DNA of 64,000 nt, taken from assembly GCF_003122325.1 (NCBI RefSeq), contig NZ_QFBC01000012.1:124001-188000 (forward strand), read 5' to 3'. This document shows, one piece after another, positions 25,097 through 34,440 of the stretch. This stretch comes from Rhizobium album. GTDB lineage: Bacteria > Pseudomonadota > Alphaproteobacteria > Rhizobiales > Rhizobiaceae. Under the pieces are notes generated by a model, which had not been told where the DNA came from, did no database searches, and saw only the letters and a list, made by a program, of their open reading frames with translations. The position numbers were made by a program, and so were the translations under genes. Position 1 is the first letter of the stretch; each line of letters starts with the position of its first letter.

Positions 25097-26242
25097 TCAG
25101 ATCCCCTGCCCTTGACCCTGCATTTCGTCCTTCTCCCATGAAAGGGAAAGGCTCCGCGCCAGGGTCGCCAGAAGGTCGGTCTGGGAAATGATCCCGGCGA
25201 CCTTGCCGACATCGTCGATGATGACCACGGCGTGGGAAACGCCATCCGTCAACCGCGGCAGCAGGCCGATGGCCGGCTCGGCCGGGCTTGCGGTCACCGC
25301 GTCGGAGACCGGCAGCCGGTCCGTATCCTCGACGCTTGCCAGTTCGCGCAAGCCGACGGTGCCGGCCACGGTGGCATCCGGCATCAGCACCGGCAGCGTC
25401 CGGATATCGTGCTCCAGCAGCAGCCTGCGGGCCTGTTGGGGTGTGGCATCGATGCCGACGGTAACGACATCGCGCGACATGATATCACCGCAGCTGATAT
25501 CGCCGCGCCGCCTCAGCAGCGCCTGCAACTCGACCTGGCGCAACAGCGCGTCGATATCGGCGCGGTCGACGTCCAGCGTCTCGTTGAAGGCTGCGATGGC
25601 AGCGTCGATATCTTCGGCGTTGAAGCCCACCCGCAACGTCGGCGGCGGATCGGCGGTGTTGTGCTGGTTCACCGGCGCCGCCACGGCTGGCCGATGCGGA
25701 TACTGGCGGCCGGAGAGCTTGTGAAAGAACAGGCCGAGCGCCACGAGAAGCAGCGAGTTGACGGCTACGGGCACAAAGGGAAACCAGAAGCCGGCGCGCG
25801 CCACGACAGCCCCGCCGATCACCGCAGTCAGCGCGGCGGCCCCGCCCGGCGGATGCAGCGAACGGGTCAGCGACATGGCCAGGATTGCCAGCGAAACAGC
25901 CAGGCCGACCGCCAGCATGGGATCCTTGACGAAATAGGTGACGATCACACCGACCATGGCGGAAATCGTATTGCCGCCGATGATGGACCATGGCTGCGCC
26001 AGCGGGCTGGCGGGAACAGCGAACAGCAGCACCGCGGATGCTCCGATGGGAGCCACAATCAGAGGTAGATGCGGGTCAGGTCCGAAAATGAGGCTGCAGA
26101 GCAGGCCTGTCAGAAAGATGCCGATCAGGGCGCCGAGACAGCCGATCAACCTCTCCTTGAAAGTGGCGCCAGCGAGAATGGGGGAAAAAAACTTGAATTT
26201 CCAAAGGGAACCGCCGTTCCCCGAAGAGGGAGATGTCGCCAT
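25097..26242 (-). CDS. HPP-family membrane protein with paired CBS domains
   Basis: A 381-residue protein. The N-terminal half (about residues 28-170) has four to five membrane spans and the HPP motif SLHPPGGAAALTAV. The C-terminal half (about 245-370) is a Bateman module: CGDIMSRDVVTVGIDATPQQ and a second CBS repeat with ISQTDLLATLARS. HPP proteins are linked to nitrite or other small-anion transport in some organisms, and CBS pairs commonly bind adenine nucleotides. The architecture suggests a nucleotide-gated membrane transporter. It is convergent with the LysR gene and apparently monocistronic. Confidence 0.85.
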   Translation of the reverse strand: MATSPSSGNGGSLWKFKFFSPILAGATFKERLIGCLGALIGIFLTGLLCSLIFGPDPHLPLIVAPIGASAVLLFAVPASPLAQPWSIIGGNTISAMVGVIVTYFVKDPMLAVGLAVSLAILAMSLTRSLHPPGGAAALTAVIGGAVVARAGFWFPFVPVAVNSLLLVALGLFFHKLSGRQYPHRPAVAAPVNQHNTADPPPTLRVGFNAEDIDAAIAAFNETLDVDRADIDALLRQVELQALLRRRGDISCGDIMSRDVVTVGIDATPQQARRLLLEHDIRTLPVLMPDATVAGTVGLRELASVEDTDRLPVSDAVTASPAEPAIGLLPRLTDGVSHAVVIIDDVGKVAGIISQTDLLATLARSLSLSWEKDEMQGQGQGI

Positions 26243-26612
26243 GCCGCATACCGATGCATTTGCCTGTTTCTCAGCTTATGTGCCTATCGATTCAGCAAAT
26301 CAACAGCGAATTTGCCCGGGCGCGGGATTTACGGAATTTTGCCGGAGCAGAGGAACACCATTCAACCATAAGTAAAAATCTCCGAGATACCGCCCAGACA
26401 CATATATTTTCCATGAAACGGCGCAACATAGGCATAAAAACGACAGTGTAGCCGATCCTTAGATTTTTATCGTTTTCGTAACCGGCGATCATTTACATTC
26501 CGAAAGCGCGGAATGATTTCGCCCGTTTTGCCTCGCCGGTGCCGGCATGTTCTTCCCAGCAATAAAGATCCGCCCGTGCCGAGATAACGCCACGGACCTG
26601 AGGAGGGGATTG
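26243..26612. other. Intergenic region between divergent HPP-CBS and chemoreceptor genes
   Basis: A 370-base gap, more AT-rich than its surroundings, holding the promoters of both flanking genes. A hairpin CATTCCG-AAAGCG-CGGAATG lies at 26496-26515, and an AGGAGGGG ribosome site at 26601-26608 serves the chemoreceptor. Short open frames cross the gap, but none has a ribosome site or recognisable product. No convincing -35/-10 pair was assigned. Confidence 0.5.
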
Positions 26613-28928
26613 ATGCTTCCAAAGACAGCAACTGCGTGCAACATGTTCGCCATCGTCGCGACCGGTGTTGCAACCACCGTGGCCACCGCCGGTATTCTTC
26701 TGTGGCTCTCCTATCACGCGTTGGAGGAACGCTCGATCTCGGAGATGACGAATGCCGCCGAGGCAAGTGCCGCGGATGTCGAAACCTATTTTGCCAAGGT
26801 CAAGGCGTTGAGCTGGAACATGCGCTCCGCCCTTTACGCCATGAAGGCCACGGACAATCCCAGCCGCGAGACGATGAACAGCGTCTTCGACCGGCTGATG
26901 GCCGACAATCCTTTCGCGCTTGGCGTCAGCACCGGCTGGGAACCGAACGCTTTCGACGGCAAGGACGAAGAATACAAGGACAAGCCGGGCCACGATGCCA
27001 CCGGCCGCTATATTCCCTATTTCGTGCGCAATGACGGCAAGGTCGGCATGGAAGCGCTGGTGGATTACGACAAGCCAGGCCCCGGCGACTATTACCAGGT
27101 GCCGAAACAGACCGGCAAGGATTTCCTGACCGAACCCTACAGCTATGTCATCGGCGGCAAGAACGTGCTGATGACCTCCTTCATGGTGCCGCTCCTCTAC
27201 GATGGCACGTTCAAGGGCGAGACCGGCGTCGACATCTCGCTCGATGCGCTCGCCGGCGACATGGCCAAGATGAAGCCGCTGGGCGCCGGTTACGTGGCTC
27301 TGCTGAGCCAGGGCGGCAATATCATCAGCCACCCCGATGGCGGCGCGCTCGGCAAGGCGCTGAAGGAGTCCAGCCTCGACGTCGCCAACTGGGAGGCGCT
27401 GATCGCCCATCCCGGAAAGGCGCGCGAGGTGGTCGATGCCGGCGGCGCCGTCAGCATGGCGGTGGCCGTCCCCGTTAACCTTTTGCCGGAAACCACGTGG
27501 TACACGGTCGTTTCCGTGCCGAAATCGGTGCTTTTCGCCAATCTCTGGGCACTTGCGGTCACGGCCGTCGTCGTCATCGTCGTCGCCACCGGTCTTATGA
27601 TCGCCATCGGCTGGGCCCTTGCCGCCCGCTTCCGCAAACGCCTCGGCGCCGTCATCACCGCCACCAGCGAAATCGCCCGCGGCCGGACGGATGTCGACCT
27701 GTCGGCATCGGACCGGCCGGACGAAATCGGCGAGATGGCCCGCTCGCTGGCCATCCTGCGCGACGCAACCCTGGCGAAGCTGCGCCTCGAAGGCGAAGCC
27801 GAGCAGAATCGCGCCATGTCGGAAACCGAGCGCCGCCAGCGTGCCGAAGAGGCCGCCGAGCGGGAACAGCAGACCCGTGCCGCGGTGGAAGCGCTGGCCG
27901 ACGGCTTGCAGAAACTTGCCGAAGGCGACATGACACATCGCATCGAGCGCAGCTTCTCCGGCTCGCTCGACCAGATCCGCCACGATTTTAACGCCGCCGT
28001 CGAAAAGCTGCAATCCGCCCTGCGCTCCGTCGGCAGCAATGCCGAAGCCATCAAGGCCGGCTCCGTCGAGATCCAGTCGGCTTCCGACGACCTTGCCAAG
28101 CGCACGGAACAACAGGCGGCCTCCGTGGAAGAAACCGCCGCCGCGCTGGAAGAGATCACCACCGCCCTGCAGGACGCGACGAAGCGGGCCGACGGTGCCA
28201 GCGGCCTGGTGGAACGCACCCGCGCCGGTGCCGAGAAATCGGGCGAGATCGTGCGCAAGGCCGTTGCCGCCATGGACGGCATCGAAAGCTCCTCGCGCGA
28301 AATCTCCAACATCATCAGCGTTATCGACGACATCGCCTTCCAGACGAACCTTCTGGCACTGAATGCCGGTGTCGAGGCTGCCCGCGCCGGCGAGGCCGGC
28401 AAGGGTTTTGCCGTCGTCGCCCAGGAAGTGCGCGAGCTTGCCCAGCGCTCGGCCCATGCCGCCAAGGAAATCAAGGCGCTGATCACCAAGTCGGGCGACC
28501 AGGTGCACACCGGCGTGGCGCTTGTCGGCGAAACCGGAACGGCGCTCGAGGCAATCGTCAACCAGGTGCAGGAGATCGACAAGCACGTCTCGGCCATCGC
28601 CCATTCGGCGCGGGAACAATCGACCGCGCTCGGCGAGATCAATGCGGCCGTCAACTCCATCGACCAGAGCACGCAGAAAAATGCCGCGATGGTCGAGGAA
28701 CAGACCGCGGCCAGCCACACGCTGGCAACCGAGGTCGCCTCGCTGAACACCCTGCTGGCGCAGTTCCGCTTCGGCGGCGGCATGACGGCGCGGCCGGTGG
28801 CGCTGGCTTCGTCCGGTGAACGCCCGGTCGCCTCCGGAGCCCGCAGCCTCGGCAACAAGCTTGCCCGCGCCTTCGGCGGTGGTGGTTCGTCATCGGCGGC
28901 CGCGGCGCAAAGCTGGGAAGAATTCTGA
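26613..28928 (+). CDS. Methyl-accepting chemotaxis protein with Cache sensor and CheR/CheB tether
   Basis: A 771-residue chemoreceptor. Membrane span 1 is near residues 13-33. A periplasmic Cache-type sensor runs about 40-305, with the typical [35 protein letters not shown] and [20 protein letters not shown] segments. Span 2 is near 311-336, HAMP about 337-390, a second HAMP-like part about 420-475, and the signalling domain about 475-720 with tip [20 protein letters not shown] near 570-589. The C-terminus ends SWEEF, matching the xWxxF pentapeptide that docks CheR or CheB. The start at 26613 has AGGAGGGG before it. The ligand is probably a small organic acid or amino acid, judged only from Cache family behaviour. 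Confidence 0.93.
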   Translation: MLPKTATACNMFAIVATGVATTVATAGILLWLSYHALEERSISEMTNAAEASAADVETYFAKVKALSWNMRSALYAMKATDNPSRETMNSVFDRLMADNPFALGVSTGWEPNAFDGKDEEYKDKPGHDATGRYIPYFVRNDGKVGMEALVDYDKPGPGDYYQVPKQTGKDFLTEPYSYVIGGKNVLMTSFMVPLLYDGTFKGETGVDISLDALAGDMAKMKPLGAGYVALLSQGGNIISHPDGGALGKALKESSLDVANWEALIAHPGKAREVVDAGGAVSMAVAVPVNLLPETTWYTVVSVPKSVLFANLWALAVTAVVVIVVATGLMIAIGWALAARFRKRLGAVITATSEIARGRTDVDLSASDRPDEIGEMARSLAILRDATLAKLRLEGEAEQNRAMSETERRQRAEEAAEREQQTRAAVEALADGLQKLAEGDMTHRIERSFSGSLDQIRHDFNAAVEKLQSALRSVGSNAEAIKAGSVEIQSASDDLAKRTEQQAASVEETAAALEEITTALQDATKRADGASGLVERTRAGAEKSGEIVRKAVAAMDGIESSSREISNIISVIDDIAFQTNLLALNAGVEAARAGEAGKGFAVVAQEVRELAQRSAHAAKEIKALITKSGDQVHTGVALVGETGTALEAIVNQVQEIDKHVSAIAHSAREQSTALGEINAAVNSIDQSTQKNAAMVEEQTAASHTLATEVASLNTLLAQFRFGGGMTARPVALASSGERPVASGARSLGNKLARAFGGGGSSSAAAAQSWEEF

Positions 28929-28944
28929 TCGTGAAAAGAGGGCG

Positions 28945-28961
28945 GCCCGGCCTTGCCGGGC
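28945..28961 (+). terminator. Short GC hairpin after the chemoreceptor gene
   Basis: GCCCGGC-CTT-GCCGGGC forms a 7-bp stem 16 bases after the chemoreceptor stop, in the 175-base convergent gap before the FAD monooxygenase. No U-run follows, so termination is only likely. Confidence 0.4.
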
Positions 28962-29103
28962 TCAGACTGCTGACAAACCACCATTCCCTCAATGGCGATT
29001 TTGCAATGATGCCAGCAGTCCGAGAGCCGGCTGACATCACCCGGGGCTCTTCTCCTCCTCACGTTCGAAACGGGATGAGCGAAACCCCCATCCCGGTCGC
29101 CGG

Positions 29104-30249
29104 TCAGCCCAGGGCTTCCGTGCCTGTCGGGATGCTGCGGGCCGCCCGCAGAATCTCGTTGCGCACCCAGGCGTCGGCCATGCCGTTGCTGACGACCTTG
29201 GCCCGTGTCGCATCCGGCAGCATCGAGACCTCGCCGTAGAGGCAGGACCAGCGCTGGCAATGTTCGGCGAGCGGCCGTTCCTTCTCCTCCCACCGGGCGA
29301 GACGGTCGGGAATGTCGCGGCGGTCCGCGATGCCTTCGAGATGGACGGCCAGCGCCAGCGCGCTCTGCATCGCCATGCCGCCGCCCTGGCCGAGATTCGG
29401 CGGCTGCGCATGGGCGGCGTCGCCGATGATGGCGGTGCGGCCGGACGACCAGGAGCGCACCTTGACGATGCTGTAGGGCGCCCAGGCGAGCATCTGGTCG
29501 GTGCGGTCGATGAGATGCGCCCAGCGCGGGAAAGAGGCCTTCCAGCTTTCCTTGTCCAGCGGGCTTTTCTTGCCGGCCAAGTCGGTCTTCTGGCAGGTCA
29601 GCGCCAGGTAGATTTCCCGGTGGTTCAGCGGCGTGATCAGGAAACGCCGCTCGCCCGACCAGCATTCGATATATTTGTCCTGGCCGTCCGGCCCGAGATC
29701 CTTCGGCGTGCCGGGGATGATGGTGCGCAGGGCGCCTTCGTCGGTCTGCTGGTGGAAAAGCTCCAGGCCGAGCGAACGGCGGACCATCGACCAGACACCG
29801 TCGGCGCCGATCGCCAGGTCCGCTTTCTCCGCATGCGCGCCCAAAAAATGCAGGTCGCCTTCGCTGCCGGCGCCGATCACCTCGGCGCCGGTGCGGATCT
29901 CGACGCCGGCCTTTTCGGCGGCGCGGCGCAGGCCGGCGAGCAGGTCCTTGCGGGTGACGGTGATCAGCCGCACCGAGGGCGGGAAGTCGCCGGGGTCGAG
30001 AACGCTGTCGTCATGGCCGCGCTGCTCCATGGCGAGACCGCGGAAAGAATCCTTGGTGACGACATCGGCGCCCAGCGCTTCGAGGATCCGCAGGCCGTTT
30101 TCCCAGATGTAGATGCCGGCGCCGGCGGCGCGGATCTCCGGCTGGCGTTCGTAGATGGTGACGGACCAGCCCCGCTGCGCCAGCGCGGTTGCCGCCGTCA
30201 GCCCGCCGAAGCCGCCGCCTGCGATGATGGCCTTGAATTTCCCCGACAT
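29104..30249 (-). CDS. FAD-dependent aromatic-ring monooxygenase
   Basis: A 381-residue class A flavoprotein hydroxylase. FAD motifs are GGGFGG at residues 11-16 with Glu34 as ribose ligand, the DG motif LAIGADGVWSMVR in the middle, and the GD motif AIIGDAAHAQPPNLGQGG near residue 290. The stretch AAGAGIYIWENGLRILEALG closely recalls 2-methyl-3-hydroxypyridine-5-carboxylate oxygenase and related N-heteroaromatic hydroxylases. The start at 30247-30249 has AGAGGGAG before it. It is the last gene of the operon, 75 bases after the HOD-like enzyme. Moq and AqdB are FAD monooxygenases that hydroxylate 4-quinolones at C3 before HOD or AqdC cleaves the ring, so a matching role here is plausible but inferred. 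Confidence 0.88.
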   Translation of the reverse strand: MSGKFKAIIAGGGFGGLTAATALAQRGWSVTIYERQPEIRAAGAGIYIWENGLRILEALGADVVTKDSFRGLAMEQRGHDDSVLDPGDFPPSVRLITVTRKDLLAGLRRAAEKAGVEIRTGAEVIGAGSEGDLHFLGAHAEKADLAIGADGVWSMVRRSLGLELFHQQTDEGALRTIIPGTPKDLGPDGQDKYIECWSGERRFLITPLNHREIYLALTCQKTDLAGKKSPLDKESWKASFPRWAHLIDRTDQMLAWAPYSIVKVRSWSSGRTAIIGDAAHAQPPNLGQGGGMAMQSALALAVHLEGIADRRDIPDRLARWEEKERPLAEHCQRWSCLYGEVSMLPDATRAKVVSNGMADAWVRNEILRAARSIPTGTEALG

Positions 30250-30324
30250 GAGATGCTCCCTCTGTTGACCGGCCTGTGCCCAGACGATGCGCCGGAAGCA
30301 CCGGCGCATCGCGGCAAACGATTG

Positions 30325-31110
30325 TTATTTCTGGTAGAAATTGCGGATGGCTTCGGCGACTTCGACCGGGCTTTCCAGCGTCGGGAAGTGGGTCTGGCCC
30401 GGAATGTGCACCGGCTCGAACCACGGATGCTGGTCGGCGAAATTGCGCTGGAACTGGCGGTATTCCTCCGACAGCGGCTGGGAATAGACATGCATGATCT
30501 GCGGTTTGTCCTTCAGCGCCTTCATGCGCTCCAGCGGGCTGCCCCACTTGCGGTAGGATTTTTCGATCTCGCGGCAGGCGCGCATCCACATCTCGCCCTT
30601 GAACCAGGGCATTTCCGTCTTGATGTGGTTGATGACGTCGGCATTGTCGGTGGCGGCGATCCATTCGTCGAAGAAGCTCTGGCGGCCGGCCTGGTAATTG
30701 TCCGGGTCCTGGCCGTCCTGCAACTGCTTGAAGAAGCCCGGATGCGGCTCCATCAGCCAGTCGATGACGACGGTGCGGTCGAGCTTGTAGCGATCGCAGA
30801 GTTCGATGTTCACCCAGCAGCCGTGCGAGGTGGAGACCAGATGGAAGGTGCCGGGCTTGAGACGGTCGATGAACTCGGCCATGTCGTTCACCAGGTCGTC
30901 GGAGGTGAAGTCGCCGCGCAGCGTCTGGTCGGCGTCGTGGCCGCGATAGTTCGGGCAGAACACGTGGAAGTCCCTGGCGAGTTCCGGCGCCAGCGTCTTG
31001 AACAGCCGGTCGTCCTGCGCCCAGCCGCTGAGCAGGATCAGCGTCGGCGCCTTCTCGTCGCCGGATTCGACATAGGTGATCGGATGGTCGTTGATCGTCA
31101 TCGTTTTCAT
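30325..31110 (-). CDS. HOD/AqdC-like cofactor-free dioxygenase homologue (alpha/beta-hydrolase fold)
   Basis: A 261-residue alpha/beta-hydrolase-fold protein. By recall it resembles 1H-3-hydroxy-4-oxoquinaldine 2,4-dioxygenase (HOD) along its whole length: ILLSGWAQDDR, CPNYRGHDAD, VIDWLMEPHPGFFKQL, FFDEWI, SQPLSEEYRQF, FADQHPWFEP and GQTHFPTLESP. Retained are the nucleophile-position Ser95, the following His96, Asp117, His241, Trp30 and Trp150. Two histidines of HOD appear changed: the residue before the serine is Thr94 and the residue after GWA is Gln32. HOD-type enzymes split an N-heteroaromatic ring with O2 and release CO. A plain hydrolase remains possible. The start has AAAGGGAGA before it, 34 bases after livF. 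Confidence 0.75.
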   Translation of the reverse strand: MKTMTINDHPITYVESGDEKAPTLILLSGWAQDDRLFKTLAPELARDFHVFCPNYRGHDADQTLRGDFTSDDLVNDMAEFIDRLKPGTFHLVSTSHGCWVNIELCDRYKLDRTVVIDWLMEPHPGFFKQLQDGQDPDNYQAGRQSFFDEWIAATDNADVINHIKTEMPWFKGEMWMRACREIEKSYRKWGSPLERMKALKDKPQIMHVYSQPLSEEYRQFQRNFADQHPWFEPVHIPGQTHFPTLESPVEVAEAIRNFYQK

Positions 31111-31144
31111 GCGTGTCTCCCTTTCATGGTTTCAAAACAAAATT

Positions 31145-31870
31145 CTAACGGCCGAGATACAGTCTTCGGACATCCGGCATGTCGATGAGCTCGCGCCCCG
31201 GCCCGGAGAGCTGGACGCGGCCGTTTTCGATGATGTAGCCGTGGTCGGCCGCCTCCAGCGCCAGGCGGGAGTTCTGCTCGGAGAGCAGGATGGTGTAGCC
31301 GTCGGCCTTCAGTTCCTCGATCACGGAAAAGACCTGCTTGACCATGATCGGCGCCAGTCCCAGCGTCGGCTCGTCGAGCAGGACGATGCGCGGTTTCGCC
31401 ATCAGCCCGCGGCCGATCGCCAGCATCTGCTGCTCGCCGCCGGACATGCTGCCGGCAAGCTGGCGGCGGCGCTCCTGCAGGCGCGGAAAACGCTTGAACA
31501 TCGCCTCCAGCCGGTCGCCGATATTGTCCCGCGCCCGCGGGGTGATGGCGCCGAGGCGGAGGTTCTGCTCGACGGACAGCAGGGTGAAAACCATGCGTCC
31601 TTCCGGCACCAGCACGATTCCCTGGCCGACGCGTTCATGCGTCGGCACCCGGGTGATGTCCTTGCCGTCGAAGCGGATCGCGCCGCTCCAGGCGGGCAGC
31701 AGGCCGGCGATCGCCTTCATGAGCGTCGTCTTGCCGGCGCCGTTGGCACCGACCAGCGCCGTCACCGATCCGGGTGCCACCGATATGTCGATGTCGCGCA
31801 GGATCGTCACCGGGCCGTAGCCGGACGACAGGCCGCTGACGGTCATCAGGGGTTCGCTTGCGCTGCTCAT
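31145..31870 (-). CDS. livF: HAAT ABC ATP-binding protein (LivF type)
   Basis: A 241-residue ATPase with Walker A GANGAGKTTLM, signature MSGGEQQMLAIGR, Walker B IVLLDEPTLGLAPIMV and SEQNSRLALEAAD at the switch position. The EPTLGLAP and C-terminal DMPDVRRLYLG features mark the LivF branch. Its ATG overlaps the livG stop by 4 bases. It is followed directly by the HOD-like enzyme, so importer and enzymes share one transcript. Confidence 0.92.
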   Translation of the reverse strand: MSSASEPLMTVSGLSSGYGPVTILRDIDISVAPGSVTALVGANGAGKTTLMKAIAGLLPAWSGAIRFDGKDITRVPTHERVGQGIVLVPEGRMVFTLLSVEQNLRLGAITPRARDNIGDRLEAMFKRFPRLQERRRQLAGSMSGGEQQMLAIGRGLMAKPRIVLLDEPTLGLAPIMVKQVFSVIEELKADGYTILLSEQNSRLALEAADHGYIIENGRVQLSGPGRELIDMPDVRRLYLGR

Positions 31871-32586
31871 CCGAAATACACCTTCAAGACATCTGGGTTG
31901 GCGGCGATCTCGGCCGGGGTGCCGATGGCGATGGGAACGCCGTGGTCGAGGGCGAGGATCCGGTCGGAAAGCGCCATCAGCGCGCCCATGACATGCTCGA
32001 CCAGCATGAAGGTCAGGTTGCGGGCGCGCCGCAGCTCCGACAGCGTCGCGATCATTTCCTCGACCTCGGTGGGCGTCAGGCCGGCCATGACCTCGTCGAG
32101 CAGCAGCATTTCCGCACCGGTGGCGAGCGCCCGGGCGATCTCCAGCCGTTTTTGCCCGGAGAGCGTCAGTTCGCCGGCCAGCTTGTCCGCCGAACCGGCG
32201 AGGCCGACCGCTTCCAGGGCGGCGATCCCGGCTTCGCGGGCCTCCGCATGGCTGTTGCTCGCCGCCGCGCCGTAGAGCGCGGAGACGATGACATTGTCGA
32301 GCACCGAGATGCCGGCAAAGGGGCGGACGATCTGGAAGGTGCGGCTGATGCCGAGCCGGCAGATCTGGTCCGGGCGTTTGCCGGTGATGGTGCGGTTGCG
32401 GAACGAGACGCTGCCGCCGCTTGGCTTGATCTGCCCGGCGATGACGGCGAACAGTGTCGTCTTGCCGGCGCCGTTGGCGCCCATCAGCCCGAAGATCGCG
32501 CCTTCCTCGACGGAAAAGGAGACGTTGGTCAGCGCTTTCAGGCCGCCGAAACTCTTGGAGATGCCCTGGACATCGAGGATGGTCAT
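31867..32586 (-). CDS. livG: HAAT ABC ATP-binding protein (LivG type)
   Basis: A 239-residue ATPase with Walker A GANGAGKTTLF, degenerate signature LTLSGQKRLEIARAL, Walker B MLLLDEVMAGL and switch histidine in LVEHVMGAL. The glutamate after Walker B is followed by VMAGL where most have PAAGL, a variant common in LivG of carboxylate and aromatic-compound importers. The start is the ATG at 32584-32586, overlapping livM by 4 bases; a longer frame upstream was rejected because it runs deep into livM. Confidence 0.92.
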   Translation of the reverse strand: MTILDVQGISKSFGGLKALTNVSFSVEEGAIFGLMGANGAGKTTLFAVIAGQIKPSGGSVSFRNRTITGKRPDQICRLGISRTFQIVRPFAGISVLDNVIVSALYGAAASNSHAEAREAGIAALEAVGLAGSADKLAGELTLSGQKRLEIARALATGAEMLLLDEVMAGLTPTEVEEMIATLSELRRARNLTFMLVEHVMGALMALSDRILALDHGVPIAIGTPAEIAANPDVLKVYFG

Positions 32587-33491
32587 CGGCGTGCCTCCCT
32601 GCGTTCGAAGAGGCCGGAAAGGCCACGCGGCATGAACAGGATGAACAGGATGAGCAGCGCGCCGAGGATGATCATGTAGAGCTGCGGGAACCGCGCCCAC
32701 AGAAGCTCGGAGAGCAGCACGAAGGCGAGCGAGCCGAGGATCGGGCCGCGCACCGTGCCCATGCCGCCGACGATCGCCATGGTGACGATGCTGAAGGAGA
32801 TTACCGGATCGAAGGCCTGCGCCGCCTCGAAATAGCTGGTGCGCAGCAAAAGCACGCCGCCGACGATGCCCGGGATGATCGCCGCCACGACGAAGGCGAT
32901 GAGTTTCAGCCGGGTCACCGGCACGCCGATCGCTTCTGCCGCTTCCTCGTTTTCACGGATGGCGACCAGGCCGCGGCCGAGCTTCGAATGCCGGACGAGG
33001 ACGGCGGCAGCGGTGGAGGCGACGGCAAGCCCGAACATGATGAAATAGAGCGTGTCCAGCGCCGGCGCATCGAAGATCAGCCGGCTGAACTGCCCGAGGC
33101 TCGTCTCGATCTGCACGATGACGTTCTTGGCAAGCTCGGCGAGGCCGAAAGTGAGGATGACGAAGTAGGGGCCGCGCACCCGCAGCACCGGCAGGCCGAT
33201 CACCAGCGCCATCACGCCGGCGGCAAGGCCGGCACAGGCGAGCGCAACGGGCATGGGCAGGGTGCCGTTGGTCAGGATGAAGACATAGGAACCGATGCCG
33301 CAGAAGACGACGTGACCGAGGGAAACGTAGCCGGTCATCGCCGACAGGATCGACCAGCTCTGGGTCAGGGCGATCCACATGGCGAGGTTGAAGGCGATGC
33401 CCATCAGGTAGTCGGCGCCGGCAAAGGGCAGCGCCAGGCCGGCGAGGACGAGAAGGGGGCCGCCGATGATATCGAGATTGAGCTTGGTCAT
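32583..33491 (-). CDS. livM: HAAT ABC permease (LivM type)
   Basis: A 302-residue permease of the short LivM kind. The conserved loop MTGYVSLGHVVFCGIGSYVF is near residue 53 and membrane spans continue to about residue 285, ending in FILFMPRGLSGLFERR. It overlaps livH and livG by 4 bases each. With LivH it forms the channel for the ligand captured by the protein at 34441-35619. Confidence 0.92.
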   Translation of the reverse strand: MTKLNLDIIGGPLLVLAGLALPFAGADYLMGIAFNLAMWIALTQSWSILSAMTGYVSLGHVVFCGIGSYVFILTNGTLPMPVALACAGLAAGVMALVIGLPVLRVRGPYFVILTFGLAELAKNVIVQIETSLGQFSRLIFDAPALDTLYFIMFGLAVASTAAAVLVRHSKLGRGLVAIRENEEAAEAIGVPVTRLKLIAFVVAAIIPGIVGGVLLLRTSYFEAAQAFDPVISFSIVTMAIVGGMGTVRGPILGSLAFVLLSELLWARFPQLYMIILGALLILFILFMPRGLSGLFERREARR

Positions 33492-34366
33492 CGCGCCTGG
33501 ATCGCCTTTCCGAAAAGGCCCTGCGGGCGCAGAAGCAGCACGGCGACGAACAGGCCGTAGATCAGGATCGAGCGGTAGGTTGCCGAGGTGGCGGCAATGC
33601 CGAAGGTCTCGATGAAGCCGAGCGCAAAACCCGCGACGATGCCGGCGAAGATATTGCCGAGGCCACCGAGCACGATGACGACTAAGGCGGCGATGGTGAA
33701 GGGGAAACCCATGAACGGGGTGATCTGCTCCGTCATGCTGACCAGCACGCCGGCGACGCCGGCAATGGCGAAGCCGGTACAGATGGTGGCCATCTGCACG
33801 CGGTCGACGTCGACGCCGACCACGGCCGCCGCATCCCGCCGCTCGATGACGGCGCGCAGGCTCCAGCCGAACAGGTGGAAACGCAGGAAGAGCAGCATGC
33901 CGAGGCAGAGCACCAGCGCCACGCCGAGCAGCATCAACCGGTTACCGCTCGCCGCCACGCCGGCGAAACGGTGCACCTCGTTGAGATACTGATAGCCGCG
34001 AGCGGTAGAGGTGAAGGCCAGCGAGACGCCATTCTGCAGGATGACGGAGACGCCGTAGAACAGGATGAGCGAGTTGGCCTCCAACCGCCGCGCCAGCGCC
34101 GGTGTCGACAGCAGCTTGCGGAAGATACCGACATAGATGAGCCAGCCGAAGCCGCCGCACAGCGCGGCCGCGGCAAACAGCGACAAGACCGGCGGCATGC
34201 CGAGAAGCGACAACATCCAGAAGGCGACATAGGCGCCGATCATCACCAGGTCGCCATGCGCGATGTTGAGCAGGCGCAGGGTGCCGTAGACGAGGTTGAG
34301 GCCGAGCGCGACAAGCGCGTAGAGAGAGCCTGCAACCAAGGCTGCAAACAACAATTGGGTTGACAC
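33488..34366 (-). CDS. livH: HAAT ABC permease (LivH type)
   Basis: A 292-residue permease starting with GTG at 34364-34366 (MSTQLLFAALVAGSLYALVA). The LivH motif LRLLNIAHGDLVMIGAYVAF is near residue 31 and the remaining spans run to the C-terminus RPQGLFGKAIQAR. It follows the binding-protein gene after a 74-base gap that carries a strong GC hairpin. It overlaps livM by 4 bases. Confidence 0.92.
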   Translation of the reverse strand: MSTQLLFAALVAGSLYALVALGLNLVYGTLRLLNIAHGDLVMIGAYVAFWMLSLLGMPPVLSLFAAAALCGGFGWLIYVGIFRKLLSTPALARRLEANSLILFYGVSVILQNGVSLAFTSTARGYQYLNEVHRFAGVAASGNRLMLLGVALVLCLGMLLFLRFHLFGWSLRAVIERRDAAAVVGVDVDRVQMATICTGFAIAGVAGVLVSMTEQITPFMGFPFTIAALVVIVLGGLGNIFAGIVAGFALGFIETFGIAATSATYRSILIYGLFVAVLLLRPQGLFGKAIQAR

Positions 34367-34408
34367 TGTATTGAACTCCAGCGGTTCGGTTCACCGGCAG
34401 GGGGAACG

Positions 34409-34432
34409 GCCGGCCGGTTCGCGCCGGCCGGC
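34409..34432 (-). terminator. Intercistronic stem-loop between binding protein and permease genes
   Basis: GCCGGCCGG (34409-34417) pairs perfectly with CCGGCCGGC (34424-34432) around the loop TTCGCG. It lies 8 bases after the binding-protein stop (minus strand) and has no U-run. This is the same position as the hairpins at 2781 and 15693. Confidence 0.6.
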
Positions 34433-34440
34433 GCTTGTGC

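Noticed and set aside
26233-26451. 72-codon plus-strand frame in the gap before the chemoreceptor gene
   Set aside because: No ribosome-binding site and a composition unlike its neighbours. It overlaps the start of the HPP-CBS gene and its promoter region.
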